From Streptococcus parasanguinis (GTDB lineage Bacteria; Bacillota; Bacilli; Lactobacillales; Streptococcaceae), in contig NZ_JACLQU010000002.1 in the NCBI RefSeq assembly GCF_016648855.1, forward strand, positions 83,610 to 147,609: a DNA stretch of 64,000 bases, given 5' to 3'. The notes beneath the pieces were generated by a model. That model was given only the letters and a program-made list of their open reading frames with translations. It was not told the DNA's origin and searched no databases. A program made the translations under genes and the position numbers. The first letter of the stretch is position 1; the number at the start of each line of letters is the position of its first letter. Of this stretch, positions 57,234 through 64,000 are shown piece after piece.

Positions 57234-59198
57234 TTATTTCACGTGTTTTGCAAGTTCTTCTTGCGCTTTTTTATTGGATTCTTCTTTTTCTTTCAACCAA
57301 TTCTTATAAGCTTTTTCGTAGTCAGCCGTTGTGACTGTCTTGTCTTGCACTTTTTGGTATTTGAAGAAGCTTGTTTCACCTTTAATACCAATTGCAGAAT
57401 TTGCTGCTGAGAATGGCGTCACCTTCGTGATAGATGGAACTCCACCCTTAGAGTAGATTGGAAGAACAATGGCGTTTTCTGTCAACCAAGCTTGGGCAGC
57501 AGCGTATTTTTCATAACGTGCATTGGTATCCAATTTTTCAGCATTGGCAGCATCCAACAATTCTTTGTATTGGTTCAAACCAATTTTTTCGATGAGCGCT
57601 TGGTCTTTCTTAGGATCAAGTCCCATACCAGTCAAGGTTGAACCATCTGTTGGGTTCAAGATATCCAAGTAAGTAGATGGGTCTTGGAAGTCAGGTCCCC
57701 AACCAGTGATATCCATATCAAAGTCTTTTTGCTCTGGTGATTGGGCGAAGTAAGTAGCGTTATCTGCATCGTCTGTAGACAATTTTTGTACATCGATCAC
57801 GACATTGTCTTTACCAAGAGCTGCTTCGATTGAGCTCTTCATAGAGTCTGCTTGTTGGACAAGAGCATTAGAAGATTGGTCCACAACATAGTCGATATGG
57901 ATTGGGAATTGAACACCTTGTGATTGCAATTCAGCCTTCGCTTTTTCAAGTTCCGCTTTGGCTTTATCCGCATTATGCAAGCTATCTTGAGCATCTGCGA
58001 AGCTAACACCTTTCCACTCATCTCCTGTTGCGGCAAGTTTTTCTTCAACGAGAGTACCGAAGTCTTTCCCGTCTGCTTGCACAAATGTCGGTGGAACTAG
58101 AAGGGTACGTAGAGTTTTTGATGCTCCGTCTTTCCCGTTAACTTGAGCGCAGTAGGAAGTTCTGTCTAAAGCAAAGTTCAAAGCTTGACGGAAGTTTTTG
58201 TTTTGAAGGGCTGTCTTCGTGTTGTTCTTTTGCTCATCAGATGTCTTCTTCGTATGGCCGTAATTTTGACGGTTGACGTTGAAGTAAGCATAGTAAACAG
58301 TAGAATCTTGAGGTGTATAAACGATGTTATCCTTGAATTTCTTCTCAATCGTACTGTAGGTTGAGCTTGTTGGGAAGAGACGAGCAGTAGATAGGTTCCC
58401 ATCTGAGAAGTTACGAGCAAGGTAGTCTTGGTCGGATCCATCGAAGTAAGTTAATTTAACGGTATCGATGTGAACATTTTTCTTGTCGTAGTATTCAGGG
58501 TTCTTTTCCAACTCGATTTGTGATTTTGAAGTGAAGGACTTCAAAATGTAGGCCCCGTTGTAGAGGATCCCATTTGGTTTCACGCTACCAAAGTCTTTCC
58601 CAGCTGATTCCAAGAATTTTTCATTAACTGGCATCATGGTAGCAGTCGTCAATTTAGAATTCCAGAAAGATTCAGGTTGGTTCAAAGTATATTGAAGAGT
58701 GTGATCATCAACAGCTTTGACTCCAACAGTTGAGAAGTCTTTGGTTTTCCCATTTACATAGTCATCCAAGCCTTTGACTGAGTTTTGAACCAAGTAAAGA
58801 GCATCAGATTTTTTATCTGCTACATATTTCAGAGATGTCACGAAATCTTTTGCAGTGACGTCAGCGTATTCATTTCCTTCTGAATCATACCACTTCGCGT
58901 CTTTTCGAAGCTTGTAGGTATAAGTCAGACCGTCTTTTGAAACAGACCAGTCTTCTGCAAGAGCAGGCACTAGGTTACCGTATTGGTCGTTTTCAAACAA
59001 ACCATCGACCAAGTTGGTAGTAATGTCGCTTGTAGTTGAACGATTTGAAGTCAAATAGTTCAAGGAATCAGGGTCTGTACCATACACGTAGTTGTAGGTA
59101 GTCCCTTTTGACGCATTAGAAGATGAGCCACATGCAGCAAGGAAAAGCGTTGAAGCCGCGGCGACACCTGCTAAAAGAGCAAGCTTCGATTTTTTCAT
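57234..59198 (-). CDS. Oligopeptide ABC transporter substrate-binding lipoprotein (AmiA/AliA/OppA type)
   Basis: 654 residues. Lipobox LAACGSSS, then the SBP family 5 fold: YGTDPDSLNYLTSNRS, LVDGLFENDQYGNLVPALAEDW, and KNFRQALNFALDR near 330. Length fits the AmiA/AliA/AliB group. There are no permease or ATPase genes next to it, so it probably serves the Ami/Opp transporter encoded elsewhere. A -10 (TATAAT, 59229-59234, minus strand) lies upstream. Confidence 0.93.
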   Translation of the reverse strand: MKKSKLALLAGVAAASTLFLAACGSSSNASKGTTYNYVYGTDPDSLNYLTSNRSTTSDITTNLVDGLFENDQYGNLVPALAEDWSVSKDGLTYTYKLRKDAKWYDSEGNEYADVTAKDFVTSLKYVADKKSDALYLVQNSVKGLDDYVNGKTKDFSTVGVKAVDDHTLQYTLNQPESFWNSKLTTATMMPVNEKFLESAGKDFGSVKPNGILYNGAYILKSFTSKSQIELEKNPEYYDKKNVHIDTVKLTYFDGSDQDYLARNFSDGNLSTARLFPTSSTYSTIEKKFKDNIVYTPQDSTVYYAYFNVNRQNYGHTKKTSDEQKNNTKTALQNKNFRQALNFALDRTSYCAQVNGKDGASKTLRTLLVPPTFVQADGKDFGTLVEEKLAATGDEWKGVSFADAQDSLHNADKAKAELEKAKAELQSQGVQFPIHIDYVVDQSSNALVQQADSMKSSIEAALGKDNVVIDVQKLSTDDADNATYFAQSPEQKDFDMDITGWGPDFQDPSTYLDILNPTDGSTLTGMGLDPKKDQALIEKIGLNQYKELLDAANAEKLDTNARYEKYAAAQAWLTENAIVLPIYSKGGVPSITKVTPFSAANSAIGIKGETSFFKYQKVQDKTVTTADYEKAYKNWLKEKEESNKKAQEELAKHVK

Positions 59199-59368
59199 AT
59201 TCGTGTCTCCTTTTGAATAATTTTAATTATTATACTCCAATCAATCTATAAAATAAAGTGTTTTTTGAACTTTTTTTGCATATTTACACACCAGTATACA
59301 GTGAAAGCCTTGATTTTAAAGGATTTTTAAGGAATAAAATTTTTTTTTTAAAAAAGTTACTATTTTGC

Positions 59369-59422
59369 TTTACATACTAGTTGAGAAAGAGTATACTGAT
59401 AGTGAATAAACTAGTATGTAAA
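59369..59422 (+). promoter_or_regulatory. padR promoter with flanking 14-bp inverted repeat
   Basis: TTTACATACTAGTT (59369-59382) and AACTAGTATGTAAA (59409-59422) are perfect inverted repeats. The promoter TTTACA (59369-59374) with TATACT (59392-59397), spacer 17, lies between them, the left arm covering the -35. A third partial copy (AACTAG) follows near 59426. This is what autoregulation by a PadR dimer would look like. Confidence 0.75.
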
Positions 59423-59459
59423 ACAAACTAGTGAATATGTGAAGAAAGAGGTGAGAAGG

Positions 59460-59789
59460 ATGAAAGAGTCCCAATTACTAAAGGGAGTCTTGGAGGGCTG
59501 TGTGCTGGAGATTATTTCCAAAAAGGCCATTTATGGCTACGAATTGATTCAAAGTCTCAAAGAGATGGGATTTGATAAGATTGTCGCTGGGACCATTTAT
59601 CCCCTACTTCAAAAATTAGAAAAACAAGGAATTATTCATGGGGAAATGAGGCCGTCTCCAGATGGTCCTGATCGTAAGTATTTTTCACTCAGTGATGCTG
59701 GAAAAGAGCGTTTAGGGGAATTTTGGGACCAGTGGCAGGAGCTAGTCACAAAAGTAGAACGTATCAAGAAGGAGGGGGAAGAATGGTAG
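59460..59789 (+). CDS. PadR-family transcriptional regulator
   Basis: 109 residues from ATG 59460, with the ribosome site gaggtgagaagg. Winged helix with LEGCVLEIISKKAIYGYELIQ, AGTIYPLLQKLEKQGII and GPDRKYFSLSDAGKERL, typical of PadR. It is the first gene of an operon with two paralogous membrane proteins, which it probably regulates together with itself. Confidence 0.93.
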   Translation: MKESQLLKGVLEGCVLEIISKKAIYGYELIQSLKEMGFDKIVAGTIYPLLQKLEKQGIIHGEMRPSPDGPDRKYFSLSDAGKERLGEFWDQWQELVTKVERIKKEGEEW

Positions 59790-60583
59790 AAAGTTATACA
59801 GAAAAAATGTCAGATGAATTGATTCATTTAAACAAAGAGGATCAAGCCTATGTGAAAAAAATGGTCGCTTATATTGGGGCTAAGTCCTATTTTTATGATG
59901 ATGAAGCGCTCGGTGAACAACTCTACAATATGGTTTGCGATCTGAAAGTTGCTGAAAAAGAAGGCATACGTGCAGTGGATTATTTTGGAAAGGATCCACG
60001 GGCGATGGTGGATCAAGTTCTTTCAGATTTGCCTAAACGCTCTCTAGGATCTTATGTGGGACTCGTCTTCCTACTTGGAGTGATCTTAGTTGGCATGCGT
60101 TATTTAATGGATTTTACCTGGATGACGCCACTGAAAATCGAACCCCTGACCTATGTTGTCATTCTACTCAATTTCTTGGTGTTTAGCCAGTTCATCACGT
60201 GGCTTTGGTCCAAACAGAGCTATGGTGAAATGAAGTGGTCTTGGGCTATTTTTATCAGTGTGATCTGCCTGATGGTATTTCTGAACATCGTACGACTATT
60301 TTCGATCTATTTTGGCCACATTGGGAGTCTCTTCTTATCAGATGGTTGGGCGGTTGTTCTTGCTATCCTAGTCCTACTTGGGTTTGCGGTTATGGCTTAT
60401 AGAAGCAGGGAGCGTTTGATGACGAGTCTACTAGTCATGGGCCTGACTTTCCTAGTTACGGGATGCTGGATTCGTCTTGTGAATCAGGAAACTGCTCACT
60501 TATTAGGCTGGCTACTTCCTCTCATAGGACTAGTCCTGACCTTCGTTGTATTTCGTCTCCAAAGAAAGGGGGAAGAAAGATGA
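59783..60583 (+). CDS. Membrane protein with N-terminal DUF1129/HAAS-like domain, paralogue 1
   Basis: 266 residues. The first 90 residues form a soluble helical domain (LNKEDQAYVKKMVAYIGAK, EKEGIRAVDYFGKDPRAM), the type found after PadR genes, and then six or so transmembrane segments. It overlaps padR by 7 bases and the next gene by 4. Likely function: sensing or extruding a membrane stressor; not shown by sequence. Confidence 0.72.
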   Translation: MVESYTEKMSDELIHLNKEDQAYVKKMVAYIGAKSYFYDDEALGEQLYNMVCDLKVAEKEGIRAVDYFGKDPRAMVDQVLSDLPKRSLGSYVGLVFLLGVILVGMRYLMDFTWMTPLKIEPLTYVVILLNFLVFSQFITWLWSKQSYGEMKWSWAIFISVICLMVFLNIVRLFSIYFGHIGSLFLSDGWAVVLAILVLLGFAVMAYRSRERLMTSLLVMGLTFLVTGCWIRLVNQETAHLLGWLLPLIGLVLTFVVFRLQRKGEER

Positions 60584-61410
60584 CATCAGTTATTTATTAT
60601 GAAGAAACGCAGGTTTTGGTTCAAACCTTTAGCCAGGAGGACCAAGCTTATTTCCAAGATCTATGGGATTATTTCAATTTCGCCGGTTTCTTATATGAGG
60701 AGAAGGCTTTGAGAGAGCAGGTCTATAATTTAGCACTAGACTTTTCGCAAGCAGAAGCGGATGGCTTGACAGCAAAGGACTATTTTGGTCTCGATCCAAA
60801 GGAAATGGCAGACCAAATCATCGAAAATATGCCCAAAGAATCGACTCGCTCTGTTCTAAAATATGGGGCTATCTTTTCAGGTATTGTGATTTTTTATCGC
60901 CTCTTAAGTGATTTTGCTTCCCAAGCGGTCCTTGTGCTCAAGCCGCTAGTCTATTTAACCGACATCATTTTGGGACTGCTAGCTGTTGGGATCATCTTCT
61001 ATCTCCTTCGTCGCTTCATTTTTGTGGAAGAAAAAGCGAAAAAAGCAATTTATGTAGCATTTGTTCTGGTATTAGGGATCTATTTTTTCAGTGAAATTGT
61101 GGGAGTTCGCTTCTTGCCAGCTATTGCTTGGTTAGCGGTCCCTAGTCCTTGGGATGCTCTTCTCATGACAGGGGCTAGCGGAGCTCTCATCCTTTGGCAA
61201 TGGAAAGAAGAGTTTGGACGAGCTTTCATCTTTCCTATCATCGCCTTTTTAGTGGTTGGATTCTTACATCGCTGGACCTTGGCACAAGGAGTTCAGAATC
61301 TTGGTATGACAGCTCTTCTGCCCACAGTGATCATCGTCTTTGGGCTAGTTATTTATTATTGGTTTACGATTCGTGCTTTGAAAAAGAATAGGACGGAAAG
61401 TGATAAATAG
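60580..61410 (+). CDS. Membrane protein with N-terminal DUF1129/HAAS-like domain, paralogue 2
   Basis: 276 residues from ATG 60580 (ggaagaaag upstream; overlap ATGA). Same plan as the preceding gene: FSQEDQAYFQDLWDYFNFAG, ADGLTAKDYFGLDPKEMADQ, then about seven transmembrane segments. The pair is a tandem duplication that has diverged. Confidence 0.72.
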   Translation: MTSVIYYEETQVLVQTFSQEDQAYFQDLWDYFNFAGFLYEEKALREQVYNLALDFSQAEADGLTAKDYFGLDPKEMADQIIENMPKESTRSVLKYGAIFSGIVIFYRLLSDFASQAVLVLKPLVYLTDIILGLLAVGIIFYLLRRFIFVEEKAKKAIYVAFVLVLGIYFFSEIVGVRFLPAIAWLAVPSPWDALLMTGASGALILWQWKEEFGRAFIFPIIAFLVVGFLHRWTLAQGVQNLGMTALLPTVIIVFGLVIYYWFTIRALKKNRTESDK

Positions 61411-61415
61411 AAAGA

Positions 61416-61645
61416 AAAGGGGCTGGGATAAAAGTCCTAGCCTCTCAATTGTTTTTGGATTGTCGAGCAAGACGCAGTGGTTGAGTGCTCAAAGCACTGC
61501 TTTGAGGTGGTAGATAGGACTTGCTAAGCAAGTTTCCTAAGTAGTTGTTCGCTTTTCAAGTTCCAAAGATGCCCTACTCAACTGTGCGGAGGTGGGACGA
61601 CGAAATCGAATTCTGACGAATTACCGATTTCTGTCCCACTCTCTT
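61416..61645. repeat. Intergenic modular repeat, family A, copy 4 (chimeric)
   Basis: The outer parts match copy 1 (GGCTGGGATAAAAGTCCTAG at the start, GTGGGACGACG and CTGTCCCAC at the end). The usual middle hairpin has been exchanged for a BOX-like module (61484-61570: GCTCAAAGCA/TGCTTTGAG, ACTTGC/GCAAGT) that is almost the same as in the element at 44850-45131. Confidence 0.85.
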
Positions 61646-61692
61646 TCTTGTCCAAGTATGATAGAATAAACTCATTAGATGGGAGAATATGC

Positions 61693-63084
61693 ATGAATCT
61701 ATTTCGAAAAAAGGGACTTGGGCAAGTACACCCGGGTCTAAATCGCCATTTACGATTGTGGGATTTGATTATTTTAGGAATTGGTGCCATGGTGGGGACG
61801 GGGATCTTCACGATTACGGGAACTGCAGCAGCGAATTTAGCTGGGCCAGCCTTGATCATTTCGATTGTGATTGCGGCTTTTTGCGTCGGCTTATCTGCCC
61901 TTTTCTTTGCTGAATTTGCGTCTCGCATCCCTTCAACTGGTGGGGCCTATAGTTACCTCTATGCCATCTTTGGAGAGTTTCCAGCCTGGATTGCCGGTTG
62001 GTTGACTGTGATGGAATTTATGACAGCCGTATCAGGGGTGGCTTCAGGTTGGGCTGCTTATTTCAAGGGTTTGTTGGCCAATCTTGGCTGGAGCCTGCCG
62101 ACGGCTTTAAACGGGACTTTTGATCCAGCTAAGGGAACTTATGTGGATCTCTTGCCTATTTTGGTCATGGTCCTCGTCACTGCCTTAGTCCTTATGAATG
62201 CAAAAGCGGTCTTACGTTTTAATTCCTTGCTGGTCTTACTCAAGTTTTCCGCTCTTGCCTTGTTTATTCTTGTTGGGATTTTTCACCTAAATCCTGCCAA
62301 CTGGGCAAACTTTGCCCCTTATGGATTTGGCGAAATCTATGGTGGTCAAACAGGGATTATGTCTGGAGCTTCGCTCATGTTCTTTGCCTTTCTTGGTTTT
62401 GAGTCCATTTCAATGGCGGTCGATGAAATCAAGGAACCACAAAAGAACGTTCCTCGTGGCATTGTCCTTAGTCTTTTGATCACAACTGTTCTTTATATTT
62501 TGGTTACCTTAGTTTTGACTGGTATGGTTCCTTTTAAGAACTTAAATGTAGAAGACGCGGTTGCCTTTGCCCTCCGTCAGGTCGGAGCTGGCTGGGCTGG
62601 AAATTATGTATCGCTGGTAGCGATTTTGACCCTGATTACCGTCTGCATTTCGATGACCTTTGCCCTTTCACGGATGATTTACAGTTTGGCGCGGGATGGT
62701 CTCTTACCAAAAGCTATGAAACAGCTCGATCCAAAAACCAGAATTCCCAAAAATGCAACACTAGTAGCTGGATCGATGGCTGCCATTGCTGGTGGAGTCT
62801 TTCCACTTGCAAGTATCGCTTCCTTCTTAAATATCTGTACCTTGGCTTACCTGGTTATGTTGGCCCTTGCCCTCTTGAAATTGCGCAAGGAACACGGGGC
62901 TCCTGGACCTGGTGAATTTAAAACACCCTTAGTTCCAGTTTTGCCAATCCTATCGATTGTGGTCTGTCTGTCCTTTATGACCCAGTATTCCCTATCGACC
63001 TGGCTGGCCTTCGGAGTTGCTCTCCTGATCGGGGTCGGAATTTATTTTGGTTATGGGTATCGCCATTCAGAAGAAAATCAATAA
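61693..63084 (+). CDS. APC-family amino acid permease
   Basis: 463 residues from ATG 61693 (gatgggagaa upstream). About 12 transmembrane segments; GIGAMVGTGIFTITG in helix 1 and FFAFLGFESISMAVDEIK in helix 6 are the substrate-binding stretches of the YfnA/cationic amino acid transporter type. Substrate not certain. Confidence 0.92.
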   Translation: MNLFRKKGLGQVHPGLNRHLRLWDLIILGIGAMVGTGIFTITGTAAANLAGPALIISIVIAAFCVGLSALFFAEFASRIPSTGGAYSYLYAIFGEFPAWIAGWLTVMEFMTAVSGVASGWAAYFKGLLANLGWSLPTALNGTFDPAKGTYVDLLPILVMVLVTALVLMNAKAVLRFNSLLVLLKFSALALFILVGIFHLNPANWANFAPYGFGEIYGGQTGIMSGASLMFFAFLGFESISMAVDEIKEPQKNVPRGIVLSLLITTVLYILVTLVLTGMVPFKNLNVEDAVAFALRQVGAGWAGNYVSLVAILTLITVCISMTFALSRMIYSLARDGLLPKAMKQLDPKTRIPKNATLVAGSMAAIAGGVFPLASIASFLNICTLAYLVMLALALLKLRKEHGAPGPGEFKTPLVPVLPILSIVVCLSFMTQYSLSTWLAFGVALLIGVGIYFGYGYRHSEENQ

Positions 63085-63090
63085 AACATA

Positions 63091-63122
63091 AAAGCTAGAG
63101 TAGAAGAACTCTGGCTTTTTGT
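63091..63122 (+). terminator. Terminator of the APC permease gene
   Basis: AAAGCTAGAGT/ACTCTGGCTTT stem with one G-T pair, followed by five T. Confidence 0.7.
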
Positions 63123-63188
63123 ATAGGGGAAGCTCTTTTTTTGGTATAATAAAGGGAGAAAGTTAACTAGATAACAAAGGAGAACATC

Positions 63189-63425
63189 ATGACATTTGAA
63201 GAGATTTTACCAGGCTTAAAGGCTAAGAAAAAATATGTACGTACAGGCTGGGGTGGAGCAGAAAACTACGTCCAATTGTTTGATACCATTGAGCAAAATG
63301 GGGTGGCTCTAGAAGTGACGCCTTATTTCCTCATCAACGTGTCTGGTGAGGGTGAAGGTTTCTCCATGTGGAGTCCAACCCCTTGTGATGTCTTAGCGAC
63401 AGATTGGGTGGAAGTCCATGACTAA
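63189..63425 (+). CDS. DUF2829 (Tad2-like) small protein
   Basis: 78 residues. MTFEEILPGLKAKKKYVRTGWGG and NYVQLFDT, with SPTPCDVLATDWV, match DUF2829. Phage Tad2 proteins with this domain bind Thoeris signalling nucleotides; chromosomal copies are of unknown function. It overlaps the SDR gene by 8 bases. Confidence 0.85.
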   Translation: MTFEEILPGLKAKKKYVRTGWGGAENYVQLFDTIEQNGVALEVTPYFLINVSGEGEGFSMWSPTPCDVLATDWVEVHD

Positions 63426-64000
63426 AAGTGTCTTGATTACAGGCGTGAGTTCCGGGATTGGTCTGGCTCAAGCTCGCCTCTTTCTAGAAAAGGGCTACCA
63501 GGTTTATGGGGTGGACCAGGGAGCGGATCCCCAGTTGACGGGTGATTTTCACTTCTTGCAGCGGGACTTGACCCTGGATTTGGCGCCGATTTTTGATTGG
63601 TGTCCTCAGGTGGAGATTTTGTGCAATACAGCCGGAGTTTTGGATGATTACAAACCGCTTCTGGAACAAAGCGTTCAGGATATTCAGGAGATCTTTGAGA
63701 TCAATTATGTGACTCCGGTAGAGCTGACGCGGCATTATCTGACTCAAATGTTGGAGAATAAAAAAGGTATCATCATCAATATGTGCTCCATTGCTTCTAG
63801 CCTGGCAGGAGGAGGCGGTCACGCTTATACCTCGTCTAAGCATGCTCTAGCGGGCTTTACCAAGCAGTTGGCCCTGGATTATGCAGAAGCTGGGATTCAG
63901 GTCTTTGGCATCGCGCCAGGTGCTGTCAAAACAGGCATGACCGCAGCGGACTTTGAACCAGGTGGTCTGGCAGACTGGGTAGCAAATGAAACACCGATCA
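63418..64000 (+). CDS. Short-chain dehydrogenase/reductase (partial, runs off right edge)
   Basis: At least 194 residues, open at the window end. The nucleotide loop LITGVSSGIGLA, the NTAG motif and the catalytic Tyr and Lys in YTSSKHALAGF, with Ser in MCSIASS, are all present. It is probably of the FabG-like group; the substrate is unknown. Its start is inside the DUF2829 gene, so the two are coupled. Confidence 0.9.
   Translation, partial: MTKSVLITGVSSGIGLAQARLFLEKGYQVYGVDQGADPQLTGDFHFLQRDLTLDLAPIFDWCPQVEILCNTAGVLDDYKPLLEQSVQDIQEIFEINYVTPVELTRHYLTQMLENKKGIIINMCSIASSLAGGGGHAYTSSKHALAGFTKQLALDYAEAGIQVFGIAPGAVKTGMTAADFEPGGLADWVANETPI

Noticed and set aside
57023..57334. Plus-strand frame of 103 codons across family B copy 2
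   Set aside because: It has no ribosome site, crosses a terminator and enters the oligopeptide-binding gene on the other strand.

Overview
The window looks like the chromosome of an oral Streptococcus of the mitis/sanguinis group. The evidence is a CshA-type fibrillar adhesin with an FSIRK signal peptide, the order thyA-glcK-DUF308-ABC-F-cca-dapB-degV, a fruR-fruK-fruA operon, a pyrR-pyrB operon with a PyrR leader, several streptococcal lipoproteins and BOX-like intergenic repeats. The species cannot be fixed from the sequence alone. There are no rRNA, tRNA or CRISPR features and no recognisable insertion sequence or prophage.

Layout. 1-12.2 kb (minus strand): the 5' part of a large CshA-like adhesin (runs off the left edge), thyA, glcK, then a six-gene operon (DUF1149, degV, dapB, cca, ABC-F, DUF308). 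12.3-19.1 kb (minus): a small secreted or anchored protein, the fructose operon fruRKA, and a SEC10/PgrA-type surface protein. 19.2-26.1 kb (minus): trmD-rimM, a MazG-like protein, rpsP-khpA, ykgJ/HAD, a lipoprotein, lepA and a GNAT acetyltransferase. 26.2-29.1 kb (plus): an S24-type regulator, a Cof HAD phosphatase and pepT. 29.1-33.7 kb (minus): the pyr operon, in which the CarA and CarB homologues have lost their catalytic residues and half of CarB. 33.8-39.1 kb (minus): membrane, HAD, thioesterase and ABC genes and one SemiSWEET. From 39.3 kb most genes are on the plus strand: a second SemiSWEET, YbgA plus a DNA-glycosylase-like protein, a MazG + GIY-YIG/DUF2075 helicase pair, two Rpn-type nucleases flanking a hydroxyacid dehydrogenase, an FMN reductase, a VIT-family metal transporter (minus), an MFS drug pump (minus), an orphan PTS EIIC with a frameshifted hydrolase, two lipoproteins, a BceAB-type ABC transporter, an orphan oligopeptide-binding lipoprotein (minus), a PadR operon, an APC permease, a DUF2829 protein and a truncated SDR.

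Most notable. (1) The CarA/CarB-like pair in the pyr operon appears catalytically dead (Cys, His and Glu of the amidotransferase all replaced; CarB only 579 residues) and seems to have its own terminator/promoter. (2) An AT-rich MazG / GIY-YIG-DUF2075 two-gene unit looks like a candidate defence module. (3) Two families of intergenic repeats are built of hairpins with conserved ends and exchangeable middles; one shows compensatory base changes in two stems. (4) Several operators can be read directly: cre sites before glcK and fruR, a PerR-type box before the VIT gene, a 14-bp inverted repeat around the padR promoter, and a 16-bp palindrome at the MFS promoter.
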